Numbered from the stretch's first letter, positions 11,981 through 36,808 are shown. The stretch: DNA of 64,000 nt from Danio rerio (GCF_049306965.1 NC_133180.1:44599001-44663000); one strand, 5' to 3'. Translations and numbers: made by a program. The notes: generated by a model not told the origin, from the sequence alone.

Positions 11981-12527
11981 GTACAGTTGAAGTCCGAATT
12001 ATTATATCATTATTATTGAATTATTATTATTATTATTATTATTATATTTCTTAAAGGATGTGATGTTTAACAGAGCATGGAAATTTTCACAGTATGTCTG
12101 AAATTTTTTCTTCTGGAGAAAGTCTTATTTGTTTTATTTCGGCTAGAATAAATGCAGTTTTAAAATTTTTAAACACCATTTTAAGATCAAAATTATTAGC
12201 CCCTTTAAGCTATATATTTTTTTCAATAATCTACAGAACAAACCACTGTTATACAATAACTTGCCTAATCACCCTAACCTGCCATGTTAACCTAATTAAC
12301 CTAGTTAAGCCTTTAAATGTCACTTTAAACTGTATAGAAGTGTCTTGAAAAATATCTGGTAAAATATTATTTACTGTCATCATGGCAAAGATAAAATAAA
12401 TCAGTTATTTGAAATGAGTTATTAAAACTATTATGTTTAGAAATGTGTTGAAAAAATCTGCTCTCTGTTAAACAGAAATTGGGGAAAAAATAAAAAGGGA
12501 GGCTAATAATTATGACTTCAACTGTAT
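11981..12527 (-). repeat. MITE, ACAGTTGAAGTC family, reversed, near full length
   Basis: Terminal repeats GTACAGTTGAAGTCCGAATT and AATTATGACTTCAACTGTAT are inverted. An (ATT)n microsatellite lies inside at about 12010-12046. Confidence 0.85.
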
Positions 12528-12670
12528 ATATAATACACACATTTATATATTATTTTGTCACAATGCCAGTGTAGTAAAGTAACTAATTACAAATACTCAA
12601 GTTATTGTAATTGAGTAGTTTTTCTCAGAAATTGTATTTAAAAATGTGTACTTTTACTTTTCTTTGAGTA

Positions 12671-12960
12671 CATTTTTAGGCAAGGCAAGGCAAGGCAAGG
12701 CAAGTTTATTTATATAGCACATTTCATACGCAGTGGCAATTCAAAGTGCTTTACATAAACAAGAATACAAGAAACAAGTACAAGAAAAATAAAAACCAAT
12801 ATTAAAAACAGATAAAATGTGATTTAAAAGAATGAAAAAGAAGAGAAAAACATAAAAGTGTGATCTGTCAGACGTAGCACAGTGCTCATTCAGTAAAGGC
12901 ACAGCTAAACAGATGTGTTTTTAGTCTTGATTTGAATGTGCCTAATGTTGAAGCATTTTT
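12671..12960. repeat. (GGCAA)n-flanked interspersed repeat
   Basis: Five GGCAA units lead into GTTTATTTATATAGCACATT and CAATTCAAAGTGCTTTACAT, a widespread fish repeat. The rest is non-coding. Confidence 0.6.
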
Positions 12961-13219
12961 AGTGTAGTATCTGTACTTTTACTCTACTTTCCTTTAACCT
13001 GCAGGTACTACTTTATTTTTTCTAGTTTATGGAAATTAGAAAAATCAGTCTTTTAATTCCTGTCCAATCAAATCACACAGAGAAGGTAAATTGCATCATA
13101 ATGAACTACTTCAAGACATGTGCACTTTACATATATTTACAACAAACTGTTTGGAAGCATTAAGTGTCCAAGAAGATGTTCAAAATCTTTACACGCATTG
13201 ACCCAGAGACTGTTTAGAT

Positions 13220-14091
13220 CAGGGATACCCAAGGCTGTTTCTCAATTCCAAGAACGCAGAGAACGGACTTGTGAACTTGTGGAGACCGGTCTTGCCAGGT
13301 GTCCTCGGAAGAACGAACTCAGGAGACCACGAAGGCAGAGAACGCGTCCTTTGAGAAATGAGATGCAGCGTTCTTCCTGATGGTCACATGACCATCATGC
13401 ATTTTAAATGGTAAATTATTTAAACATTAGATCATTCAAACAACCACTTATTGTTTTATCCCCTTTTCAAAATACATACTTTGCATAAAAACATTATCCA
13501 TATACTCAACACAATATAAATAAAACTGATTTTAATATGAATTTCAGCAAACAAACACCCTTAATGTGTTTATTCCTTTATTAAGATGTCCATGGTAATG
13601 TTTACTTTCACCATTTCATTTAGGGAAACTCCTGAGGTAAATAATTTAAATCTCTGAACTTTAATAATAAATCTAGATAAAATGCTGCGCTTCCCACCTC
13701 CATTCGCAATGACTTCTGGGACTTCCAGAGCGAGTTCGGTGCTCAAGTCTGCATCGGTGCGTCCTCGATATCAAAAACACATCCGGTAAGTTTCACGCAT
13801 CCTGTGTTCTTGCGGTCTTGAGTATTGGAACTGAACTTTGGCAGCTGATGATGACGTTACACAAGAACACGAGGATACAAGACCGCTGAAGAACACATAT
13901 TGAGAAACAGCCACAGTCCTGGAGGGTCGATGTCCTGCAGATTTTAGCTCCAACTTGCCTCAACACACCTGCACGAATGTTATTAGAAAGCCTAGTATGA
14001 GATTGATTAGCTAGCTCAGGTGCATCTAATTGGGATTTGAACTAAACTTTGCAGGACACCGGCCCTACAGGACCGAGTATGGGCCGCCCTG
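13220..14091. mobile_element. hAT MITE (CAGGGGTGCCC family), interrupted
   Basis: Exact 8-bp duplication GTTTAGAT at 13212-13219 and 14092-14099. Terminal words are CAGGGATACCC and GGGCCGCCCTG. A second element (13233-13912) sits just inside its left end; the right part (from 13913) reads ACAGTCCTGGAGGGTCGATG and so on. Confidence 0.85.
13233..13912. mobile_element. DNA transposon with GGCTGTTTCTCAAT ends, nested
   Basis: Left end GGCTGTTTCTCAATTCCAAG and right end ATATTGAGAAACAGCC are inverted, and CAAGAACGC/GTTCTTC-type words recur further in. It splits the hAT MITE at 13220-14091. No clear target duplication was seen. Two short open frames (13120-13380, 13771-13953) overlap it and are not host genes. 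Confidence 0.75.
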
Positions 14092-14151
14092 GTTTAGATG
14101 CATGTGACTGATGGGAAGATGACAAATGTATGACCGAAATGGCCTTAAACA

Positions 14152-14642
14152 CCCAGCAGGCACAAGATGTCAACATGCTGTCAGATTGAAATTGTACCCT
14201 AACGTCGTGGAGACGCTGCATTTTGTTTGGAAATGAAAATCGGGTTTACATCAGAACTCAATGTCAGCCCGATGTCAAAGTTCAACGTCCAACCTAAAAC
14301 CAACCAAATATCAACGTCTAATGATGTTACAGCTTGACGTTGTGTCAACCTTTCCACTATGACATCTATCAGACGTTGAATTTTGGTTGCCATAACTGAT
14401 GAATAAATGTCAGTATTTGACATCAATAGGATGTTGGTTTAAGATGTTGGCTTGACATTGGATTTTGGTCACTTTCTAAGAACCTAAAATCAACCAAATA
14501 TCAATGTCATTTGAAGTCATTATTGGACATCAAAATAATGTTATCATTAGATGCTGGCTAGACATTGAATTTTGGTCACTTGAAATCACAACCTAAATCT
14601 AAGCTAATATTAACGTCTTATGACACTGTGTGCCTGCTGGGC
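14152..14642. mobile_element. DNA transposon with CCCAGCAGGCAC ends
   Basis: Inverted ends CCCAGCAGGCAC and GTGTGCCTGCTGGG. The interior is made of repeated phrases (ACCAACCAAATATCAACGTC, GACATTGAATTTTGGTCACT) in direct and inverted copies. Confidence 0.75.
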
Positions 14643-14874
14643 AATAACTAAATGCACTACAGAATGTTACATTTAAACACTGTTAAACAACTTTTAACCG
14701 CATAATACTCACTGCTCACTACTCATGAGTACTTTTAAAAGGGCTTCTTTTTACTTCTACTTTGAGTAATATTTACAACAGGTACTTTTACTCAACTAAT
14801 ACACATTTTTAGGCAAGTAATGGTACTTTAACTTAAGTATGCATTTCAGTACTCTTTCCACCACTGCACAATGC

Positions 14875-15610
14875 TGAATCTATGATAAAAATACAAGCAG
14901 GATAGGTTTAATTAAGAAACCACACATTTAGCAAACAAGTTAACTTTTTAAAAATAAGTCATAAACGTAGAGTGCAAAAATTCCTGCCTGTTTTTCTTAA
15001 AATGCATTTCTTTTTAGCCTAAAGAAAGAAAGATTTTAACACCTTGAATGACAAGGACTTCTGGAATTAAACTAATCCTTTAATTTAAGGGTATCGTCAC
15101 ACATTTTTGATGACAAGCATACTTTGACCTGGTTAACAAGTGCTGACAATAAGGATGATATATAAACTGTCAGTTATAATTATAGGGTTCATTTCTACTG
15201 TGCTGACAATAGCACAGGCATGCAAAACGCATACAGATATAGAATCAGCATTAATCACAGATTTAAAATGAGCATGTAAATTAAAGTGTCTAAAATTCCT
15301 GCATAAGAACAATTGAATATTGTTGAAGAAAATGGTTATTAAAAATTAGACTGTGGAAAGTGTGCAATTACACAAATGTAATTATTAACTCTAAACTCTC
15401 CTTTAATGAGACTTGTGAAGCAGTGTGAAAAAACGTCTGTTTGAGAAAGTTAAAACATTTCCATATTGATAAAACATGAGGATTTTATTTTACCCTGCTT
15501 TTCTTAAATCTTTTTCATCTTTTACTTTGGTTTCATAGTTTGGGAATCATCTGTTAAGAATAAAAACACACTAAATCAAATAGTTAAGTGGTCCAGTAAG
15601 CTGACTGGGG
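14875..15610. other. AT-rich non-coding sequence, nothing recognised
   Basis: No coding, RNA or clear repeat signal. Confidence 0.5.
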
Positions 15611-15612
15611 TG

Positions 15613-15823
15613 TCACTACACTAAAAATTTATGGTTACCTTAAATTTTTAAGCTGAATCAAATTAACCCTTTGAGTCCAATGAACTTATATCATGTTAAA
15701 CTGACTTAAAGCAGCTTGCATAACTTAGGTTAAAACATGAATAACTTTATTTAGTAAGCTACAATGACCTAAAAACATATGCTGTAAGAACTAATTGATC
15801 ATAACATTTTTTACAGTGTAGTC
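15613..15823. repeat. Short MITE with CACTACACTAAAAA ends
   Basis: Inverted ends CACTACACTAAAAATTTA and CATTTTTTACAGTGTAG enclose about 200 bp of non-coding sequence. Small inverted-repeat elements of this type (Angel-like) are common in zebrafish. Confidence 0.6.
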
Positions 15824-16098
15824 CATTTGGAGGCTGTGTAGATGGGGCAGCTAAAGAGAATTACACATTCAATTTTAAGTGACACTGCTCATCCCCTACA
15901 ATCGCCCTCAGCTCCTTCCTATTGGTCATAGGTTTTTAGTATCAAGCTGTAGAAACTAAACGATTCAAAAATAGTTTCATACTAGCAGCCATTAAACATT
16001 TAAATAAGGCATAGATTAAAGCAGAGATATTTCTGTGACTTGTATATTTTACATTTTATAGATTGTGTCAAACATTTATTTGGGGGATGTATTTTATG

Positions 16099-16380
<282 letters not shown>

Positions 16381-16708
16381 CTTGGATTATAATATATAAT
16401 AATATATATTTGTAAGAGAGTTTTGTATGTTTACGTTTTATGTCTTTATGTCCATTTGTAGTTTTTTGTGTGGCACTGTTATGAAATGAGGACTCTTGAC
16501 TGCAAACCAAATCTACCTTCGGTATAAATATCAAAGTAACCTAACCCTAGTCTAACCTAACCTAACTAATTATAGAAACTGAACAAAAATTATTGTTTTG
16601 TTCAGGAAATGTCAGATGGAGGGGAAAAATCCTTATTGAGCAAACAGGAAGATCAGAAAGATTGATGTTTTGTTTTGTTTAGTTTTTTATTGCTTCTTTG
16701 TCAAGATT

Positions 16709-17074
16709 TATTCATTCATTTTCTTTTTGACTCAGTCCCTTTATCAGGGCTCACCACAACGGAATGAACCACTAACTTATCCAGCATATGCTTTATGCAG
16801 TGGATGCCCTTCCAGCTTCAACCCATCACTGGGAAACGCCCATACACTCTCATTCACACACATCCACTACAGAAAATTTAGCTTACTCAATTCACCTAGC
16901 GCATGTTTTTTTGGACTGTGGGGGAAACCGGAGCACCCGGAAGAAACCCACACGAACACGGGAGAACATCCAAACTCCACCCAGAAATGCCAACTGACCC
17001 ACCGAGGCTCAAACCAACAACAACAACATTCTTGCTGTGAGGAGATTGTGCTACCCACTGTGCCACCTTGACGC
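16709..17074 (-). mobile_element. DANA-type SINE, minus orientation, near full length
   Basis: Tail ATTCATTCATTTTCTTTTTG, body GCAGTGGATGCCCTTCCAGC and CTGTGGGGGAAACCGGAGCA, head TACCCACTGTGCCACCTTGA. The 133-codon frame across it (16670-17071) is repeat-derived. Confidence 0.88.
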
Positions 17075-17273
17075 CCTCTTTGTCAAGATTAAAAATTATT
17101 TTCATATTTTAATATTTTCTTCTTAATTTCTGTTTTCAAAGAATTTGTTTCAGAGAGCTGTGATCAAGACCATTTTGCTTAATACAAATGCACCATTAAA
17201 ACTCTAAGATTGAACTACATATTCTTTATCCAAGCCATAATAGTAATAGTAATAATTAAATATAATTTAAATA

Positions 17274-17610
17274 TATGGGTGACATGTGGCTCAGTGGTTA
17301 GCACTTTCGCCTCACAGACAAGAAGTTCACTGGTTCGAGTTCCGGCTGGGTCAATTGGCATTTCTGTGTGGAGTTTGCATGTTCTCCCCGTGTTCACATG
17401 GATTTCCTCTGAGTGCTTCAGTTTTCCCCGAAGTCTAAAGACATGCAGTAGAGGTGTATTGAATAAACTAAATTGGCTTTAGTGTATATGTGTGTATGGA
17501 TGTTTTCCAGTACAGGGTTGCAGCTGGAAGGGCATATGCTGTGTAAAACACATGCTGGATAATTTGGCTGTTTATTCCACTGTGGCGACCCCTGATGAAT
17601 GAATGAATTT
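17274..17610 (+). mobile_element. DANA-type SINE, plus orientation, with pol III boxes
   Basis: Starts with GTGGCTCAGTGGTTAGCAC (A-box-like) and GGTTCGAGTTCC (B-box-like) about 40 bp apart. The standard DANA body follows, ending in GATGAATGAATGAATTT. The best preserved promoter among the copies here. Confidence 0.9.
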
Positions 17611-17636
17611 AATTATATCTCATTACAATAAAATAT

Positions 17637-18172
17637 ATACAGTTGAAGTCAGAATTATTAGCTCCCTGAATTATTCACTCCCCTGTTTAGTTGTCACTCC
17701 AATTTCTGTTTAACAGAGAGATTTTGTCAACACATTTCTAAACATAATAGTTGTAATAACTCATCTCTAATAACTGATTTATTTTATCTTTGCCATGATA
17801 ACAGTAAATAATATTTGACTAGATATTTTGAAGACACTTCTATACAGCTGAAAGCGACATTTAAAGGCTTAAGTAGGTTAATTAGGGTAACTGGGCAGAT
17901 TAGGGTAATTAGGCAAGTTGTTGTATAATGATGGTTTGTTCTATAGACCATCGAAACAATTAGCTTAAAGGGTCACCTTTAAATGTAAAAAAAATAATAA
18001 AACTGCTTTTAGTCTAGTCAAATAAAACAAACAAGACTTTCTCCAGAAGAAAAAAAATATTATCAGACATACTTTGAAAATTTCCTTTCTCTTTTAAACA
18101 TAATTTGGAAAATATTTAAAAAAGAAAAAAAAAAATTCAATGGGGGGCTAATAATTCTGACTTCAACTGTAT
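17637..18172 (+). repeat. MITE, ACAGTTGAAGTC family, full length
   Basis: Ends TATACAGTTGAAGTCAGAAT and ATTCTGACTTCAACTGTATA are perfect inverted repeats of 20 bp within TA-rich flanks. The body has the family's GGTAATTAGGCAAGTTGTTG and AAATAAAACAAACAAGACTT. No transposase. Confidence 0.88.
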
Positions 18173-18179
18173 ATAGTTT

Positions 18180-19115
18180 GGTATTAGATTATTTGCTGCT
18201 TTACAGTCACAGATTTGGAACTAAATGTTGGATTACTTCATAAACTGCACTATATGACTAACCCAATAGCTTTTTATTCTTAGTTGTAGGGGCAGGGAAA
18301 TGTATTTTAATATGTTATGAAAGAAGGCTTCTATTGTAATAGGCAGTATAAATAACTCCAGGAAACCATTCTTCCTTTTTGGTAAGCTATCTATTACAAA
18401 AGTTTCCAGAGTAAACAATGCTTTTTAAGAGTCTTATCTGTGGAAATCTCACAGTATCAGGCAGATCTGTGTTGCAGCATTTTCCTCAAAGTTTACAGAG
18501 CATTTCAAGTAAACTGTCAACGTAAGTGAGCAGACATAATGCTCAACCACACGTGAAATCAGGAAGTTAAATCTTACTTAAATCACACTTAAAGCACACA
18601 CCATTCGGTTTTCATATTAAACTATTTAAATAAATGAATAAACAAACAAACGAACAAATAAATAAATGCAAGAAGAAGATTTGATAACCTCTCTGATGGA
18701 TGATCTCACATAATAGTTCCAAGTAGTATTACACTTTTTTTTTTTACCTTGGTTATTCTTGATGAGATAAAAAAAACATTTCAAACAAGCTTTTGTGTTT
18801 TGTATTTTTATAAAGGTGCAACACATAATAATGTATTTTTGTATTAAATGTTTGAGTTCAGCAATAATAAAAAATAATTCACTTAATGAAAGAATTTTTA
18901 TTTTTTAAAATGTATTTGAAAAAAAAAACATTGTTGGTAAAACCTTCATGTATTTCATGAGTATGTATTACACTGTAATTATTATCATAGCTAACCAAAG
19001 CTAATGTTTTGTTGAGGAAATGTCAGACAAAAAAATAATTGAGCAATCATGGAAACACTGTTTTTTATTTGATTTAGTTTCGTTTTTCATTATGCGCCTT
19101 TGTCAAGATCCAAAA
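18180..19115. other. AT-rich non-coding sequence, nothing recognised
   Basis: Only short open frames lacking any recognisable content. Confidence 0.5.
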
Positions 19116-19121
19116 AATATT

Positions 19122-19353
19122 GGTCACTTTATTTTGATGGTCCGTTTGTTGAATCTAAGTTACATTGCATCTACATGTCAACTAATTCTCATTAGACTAT
19201 AGACTGTTAGGTTGGGGTCAGGGTTAGTGTAAGTTGACATGTACCTGCAAAGTTTCTTGTAGTCCGTTAAATGTCTGTTGAAGTAGCAGCATCAACATAT
19301 ATTAAGCAGACAGTCTATTAATACTCAAATAGATCATCAAAATAAAGTGTTAC
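19122..19353. repeat. MITE with GGTCACTTTATTTTGATGG ends
   Basis: Left GGTCACTTTATTTTGATGG and right ATCATCAAAATAAAGTGTTACC are inverted. The internal GTTAGGTTGGGGTCAGGGTT is typical of this common fish element. Confidence 0.75.
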
Positions 19354-19359
19354 CTAATT

Positions 19360-20695
19360 AATTTAATATTTTATCATTATTATGTCTAATATAGTATAGA
19401 CTTTAATTTTATCATTTTAAATTCTGTTCTCGAGAAATTGGCTTCAGAGATCTGAGATCAAGACTATTTTACAAGCTTTGTATTTTGTTTAAATCTCTTT
19501 AGGTGGAACATAACATAAGAATTTCTGCCTCATAATGTATCATTATCTGATTAAATGAGTTAAACAATTATAAAATTAAGCAATTATAAAAATAATTCAT
19601 TGAATCAAAACATTTAATTTTATTCAAGTTGTATTTTATAACATTGTTGATAAAACTCAATTGTATTTCATTGTGTGAACTGATTTTATTAGTTGGCCTT
19701 AAACAAATTAATTAAATGGAAAAAACTGCCTCAGAAAGATGTTGTGATTAAACATATTTAAATAGTTTTTTTTGCTATAGCTATTATATACATTTACCAG
19801 AACAAAGACTATAAAGGAATTTAATAAGCAAGAAAATGATTGTTTCACCTGTTGAGATCCTATAAAACATTCCCAACAGAAATCAATTATACACAAAAAG
19901 AAAAATGTTGGCAAACTTTTAGCATAACATTCTAGTTTAAGTTACATAACATCAAACCAATAAATATTTACTTGACAAGGAGTAATTAGCATATGTTACG
20001 TAACTTGATGGATTTTAAAATGTTGAATTGTTTCAGTGCTTCAGTTAAAAAACTAACAACAACATAAAAACTTTGTTTACTATCATGCATGGAAATCTAT
20101 AGGACGTCAGCGGTGAGATGCATTGTTTACCGTCACCTGAGTCTATCAAATGGCATTGTTTACATCTTTTCACCGTGAAGAAACTTCATCTGAAATTTGT
20201 AAGTGTAAAATGCCATTCACACATTTGCTTACCATCCATCAAACCAATGGAATGGACATGTGCATTCAAAAAATATTTCTCTCATTGTGCGGGCAAATCT
20301 GCAGCTATGGAGGAAGGGTTGAGACCGCAGATAAACATGTAACAACAAGGAAGCATCCAGATCTGTGCCAGTAGGTAGCAGCCGACTGTTATCTAATAGG
20401 TCATTTCAAAAAACTAAACGAAAGTAGGAAACTGATGACAAATGAATCTTGCAACACATTACATAACTTGTTGACTTCATTTTAATGGTTCACTAGGCAC
20501 TGTTTATATTCAAAGTAAGTCTGCCGTCATACATGCCAACTAATTTGAATGTAAGTAATTTTACAAGTATCAGATTTCTATACTAACCAAACTATTATTC
20601 TCTACTTATACTTTATTTCTCTACTAATACTCATACTAATACTTACTTTGCTTATATAGTCAATAAATCAAGCATAATCATATTCACATCATTAT
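19360..20695. other. Non-coding sequence upstream of nos2, nothing recognised
   Basis: Two overlapping 74-codon frames (20118-20342, 20150-20374) exist, but neither resembles a known protein and no splice structure supports them. Confidence 0.45.
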
Positions 20696-20699
20696 GTTA

Positions 20700-20768
20700 A
20701 GGGAATAGTTTGCCCAAAAATAAAATTTAGTCATAATTTATTTACCCTTAAGTGGTTCTGAACCAATT

Positions 20769-20827
<59 letters not shown>

Positions 20828-20900
20828 TTTTCAAAAATCATCACAAACAAAAATATTTTAAAGAATTTTGGAAAGTGGTAGTCGCTGGCATCCAAAAGAT
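20700..20900. repeat. 'Opening-phrase' MITE fragment with (TTTA)n tract
   Basis: GGGAATAGTTTGCCCAAAAA marks one end of the fish element family also seen at 30583 and 31587. A (TTTA)n microsatellite (20765-20832) interrupts it. Confidence 0.65.
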
Positions 20901-20908
20901 GGTAATAC

Positions 20909-21106
20909 ACTGAAAAAAAATATTCACAGATTATTCCTTAGATTTACTCAATTTTCATACGTTAAGTGGTTGTAAACAATTTATTTGGGATGAATTTAAA
21001 CAAACAAATTAGGTTGAACATTATTAAACTTAATTTGTTTGTTTAAATTCAACACAAATAAATAGTTTGCAACAGTTCAGCAAGAAACACTTTTTTTCAG
21101 TGTAGT
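20909..21106. repeat. Fold-back MITE about 0.5 kb upstream of nos2
   Basis: Outer ends ACACTGAAAAAAAAT and CACTTTTTTTCAGTGTAG are inverted. Inner arms around GAATTTAAACAAACAAATTA and TTAATTTGTTTGTTTAAATTC also pair, so most of the element can fold on itself. Confidence 0.7.
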
Positions 21107-21568
21107 ACTATGGAAGTAGTTTGCAATATCTTAAAACAATCTTATAAAATATATAAAGAGAGAGAAAGTAAAAAATAAATACATGACAGAATATCCATAT
21201 TTAGTTGAAGTATCCTCTAATTTAATTTTATGTTTAACCTCTTTTAATGTTAAATTTGTTTCTTTTCCAGTAAAAGGTTTCAGATGATATAATACCCATA
21301 TCCTCTAATATCCCCATAGTCTTCTATTTGTGGGATTTTAAAACAAAAATCCCCACAAAAACAGAACTATTTATAATACTAAGGAAAAAGGAAAAAGTTT
21401 TTTGATTAAAAGATTATGGTTTCAATTAAGGAAGTTTGTAATCTCATTCGGTCCTACCCTTTTCAGCATCAAGGAATGCAGTTACAGGTGCCTTTAGTAT
21501 GTAGAGTTTCCATTACAGCTCACACCCTGCAATCGCTGATCCGCCCTTTGTGGCATCTTCAACTGGTC

Positions 21569-21661
21569 TATATATTGGGATGTTGAAAGAGGGGACCTGT
21601 ATGTAGACCAGATAACCACTGCTCTGCTGCTACTGAGAAAGAAACTTTACACTTCGAAAAG
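21569..21661 (+). promoter_or_regulatory. nos2 core promoter and non-coding first exon
   Basis: A TATA box (TATATAT, 21569-21575) sits about 30 bp before the inferred start near 21600. The first exon ends at 21661 before GTAAGTC and splices to 21803, 24 nt before the ATG at 21827. An ISRE-like element (GAGAAAGAAACT, 21635-21646, one change from GAAANNGAAACT) lies in exon 1. A TATA box and interferon-type site would fit an inducible gene. The start site itself is inferred. Confidence 0.6.
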
Positions 21662-21826
21662 GTAAGTCACTTTTATATTGTCCTATGCTTTCTTATTAAA
21701 CTCACTTTAACCATGTCTGTCATCAAATTAACCATAATATTTGTTGACTAGTTAAGCAAACACTGTTACTTTATACATCTGATACATTATAATACATTTC
21801 AGGCTTTGCAAAATATTTTTAGCAAG

Positions 21827-34932
<13,106 letters not shown>

Positions 34933-35390
34933 AGGGAGAATTCACTACAGTCAAAGAAACTACAAATGTGATTCAGATGGTTTTTTCCCATCATTTAACT
35001 ATTTATATTGTTGAAGCATTAAATGATGTTGATATCGGTTTCTTGTTTATATTTTCAATGCCCTTTCATATTAATTACTCTATTTTAAGAGGCAAATGTT
35101 TGGCTTTAGTTTACCGAGCAGATGTTATGTATGTTTTATTTCTGAAAGATATTTCTGACATTATTATAATGTCTTTTATGCACGTTGTCTTTTGGAATAT
35201 TTGTAAATTTATTGATCTAAGCAGTCACTTTTTTGATGAAAATCATTTCTTTTTTGATCATTTACACTATTCACTAATTATTTTCCCTATATAATGTACA
35301 GTAAAATGGATTTGACTTAAATCAGAAAGGAATTTAATAAAGGGGAAATGTATGTGTTCATGAAGTGTTCAATTCTTCAATAAATAAATG
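34933..35390 (+). other. nos2 3' untranslated region and poly(A) signals
   Basis: Follows the TAA at 34930-34932. AATAAA occurs near 35337 and in the AATAAATAAA run near 35379-35388. Several ATTTA pentamers occur in this AU-rich stretch, as is common in short-lived inflammatory mRNAs; the link to mRNA decay is inference. The open frame at 34968-35294 lies in this UTR and looks non-coding. Confidence 0.6.
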
Positions 35391-35703
35391 GTCAGATATG
35401 TATACAATGTTTTTTTGTGTGTTTATTCCCATGTAGTGTGACAAAATATTTATGATTTTACAAATAAGAACTCATCATTTGAGAATTACAGTATTAACCT
35501 GAATTCCTTACCAGTATGTAGTTTAATTGAACTCACTTGAATGATAAACTCACGACTTGCATATTTGACACCAAATAACAAATAATATAAATATTACTCA
35601 AATGTTTTCAAACATAAAGCATTTTACTTAAACATTATCGTCCAGATTTAAAAAAAATGTTTTTGAAATAATTGATCACATATTATTGAACAAGTAGATT
35701 AGT

Positions 35704-36608
35704 CAGGGTTCATTCATTTTTATTACAAAAATGAAAAGAAGTAAAGACAACTAACCTATAATCAAGTTAGGGCTGAACAATATATCATTTCAACATTGAT
35801 ATCGCAATGTGTGCATCCGTAAATGTCACATCGCAGAGTGTGCAATGTTGGGATTATAGTTTAATATAGGACTTTAATCATAATGGAGTAAAGGTTTATC
35901 ATCTGCATGCATTTTTAAAGAGACAGTTCACCCAAAAATTACATACCGTTTTCATTACACCCTTCACTTGTTTCAAACATTGTTTTTTTTTTTTTTAAAT
36001 GAGCACAAAAAGAATTAAATTTATTAACTCCTGTAGTATTGAGTCAAGTGAAGTGTGAGTAAATAGCGAGTAGATTTTAATCTTTGAGTAAACGGTTTCT
36101 TTAAGTCCTGTGACTGTGTGAGCATTTTAATGTTTAAAATTTTAAACATTCTGCCACAAGAAATTTTTTGTAACTTTAATAAAGATTAAATAGTATACAG
36201 TTAAGATGATGCAGTGTTGATTATTCAATATCTGTACCAGAATAGTGAATACCTGAAAACTATAACTCACTTTTATCTTTACTATATTTTATTTATTCAT
36301 GCTTGTCATTTATTTCTTATATATTATTCGAGATTCAGACCTCTACAAAATCCCCCCCAAAAAACTGTTAAATCGTCTAGTGAAAATATCGCAATATATA
36401 TCACAGAAAAACAAAATATGGTAATGTCAGATTTTTTCCAATATTGCCCAGCCCTAATTCAAGTATACAGATATTAGTTAAACTAATTTCCAAGACTTTT
36501 CCAAAACTTTGTGGGTTTTTCAGTTTTTCCAAAACTTTTCCAAGCCTGGAAAATACCATGTCAAAATTCTATGACTTTTCCAGGTTTTCCATGACCGTAT
36601 CAACCCTG
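35704..36608. mobile_element. hAT-like element hosting another hAT-like element
   Basis: Outer ends CAGGGTTCATTC and GTATCAACCCTG are inverted, and TTTTCCAAGCCTGGAAAAT and CTTTTCCAGGTTTTCC are typical of the family's right part. Flanking 8-mers (AGATTAGT, ATTAATAA) do not clearly match. It contains the element at 35768-36456. Confidence 0.55.
35768..36456. mobile_element. hAT-like element with TAGGGCTGAACAATAT ends
   Basis: Ends TAGGGCTGAACAATAT and ATATTGCCCAGCCCTA are inverted. Flanking 8-mers AATCAAGT (35760-35767) and ATTCAAGT (36457-36464) agree at 7 of 8. A fragment of the AGTTCACCCAAAA MITE family (35918-36090) lies within. Confidence 0.75.
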
Positions 36609-36674
36609 ATTAATAAGTAATCTCACTGAAATCATCTCTTTTAAAAAAAGAACACAAACACGATTTTGAAAAGA

Positions 36675-36755
36675 GAACAATTACTTTTAATTTATTTACA
36701 AACGATACAAAAAAGAACAATTATGTCTCCAGCAGCATCCCGTTCATATCCCACT
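36675..36755 (-). other. smn1: Probable non-coding terminal exon of smn1
   Basis: On the minus strand an acceptor (TTTTTTCCCAATGCAG) precedes 36755, and AATAAA lies at 36696-36691 with a GT-rich stretch beyond. The smn1 stop (37770-37768) is followed 9 nt later by a possible weak donor (GTTTGT, starting at 37757). This would mirror mammalian SMN, where the stop is in the penultimate exon. The alternative is a poly(A) site overlapping the stop codon, where AATAAA also occurs. No transcript evidence was available. Confidence 0.45.
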
Positions 36756-36808
36756 CTGCATTGGGAAAAAATAGATAAATTAGTCATTAGATAAAATTAC
36801 TATCAATA

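Larger units (their letters stand above)
12567..14866. mobile_element. hAT-like DNA transposon with nested insertions
   Basis: An exact 8-bp duplication, CACAATGC, at 12559-12566 and 14867-14874. The ends are CAGTGTAGTAAAGTAACTAA and, reversed, CAGTGGTGGAAAGAGTACTG. Body words such as AGTACTTTTAAAAGGGCTTC recur in zebrafish hAT-type repeats. Inside lie a CAAGG-flanked retroposon (12671-12960), a hAT MITE (13220-14091, itself interrupted) and a CCCAGCAGGCAC element (14152-14642). No transposase frame survives. Confidence 0.8.

Noticed and set aside
16670-17071. 133-codon open frame
   Set aside because: Coincides with a DANA SINE on the opposite strand; the same peptide pieces recur at other DANA copies.
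20118-20374. Overlapping frames upstream of nos2 as a possible small gene
   Set aside because: No recognisable protein, no splice or start context, and two frames equally open.
34968-35294. 108-codon frame after nos2
   Set aside because: Lies in the nos2 3' UTR, hydrophobic AT-rich composition only.
36721-36755. Reading the downstream exon as coding (WDMNGMLLET then stop)
   Set aside because: Reachable only from a phase the smn1 exons do not provide, and I know no protein with this end. A non-coding smn1 exon is simpler.
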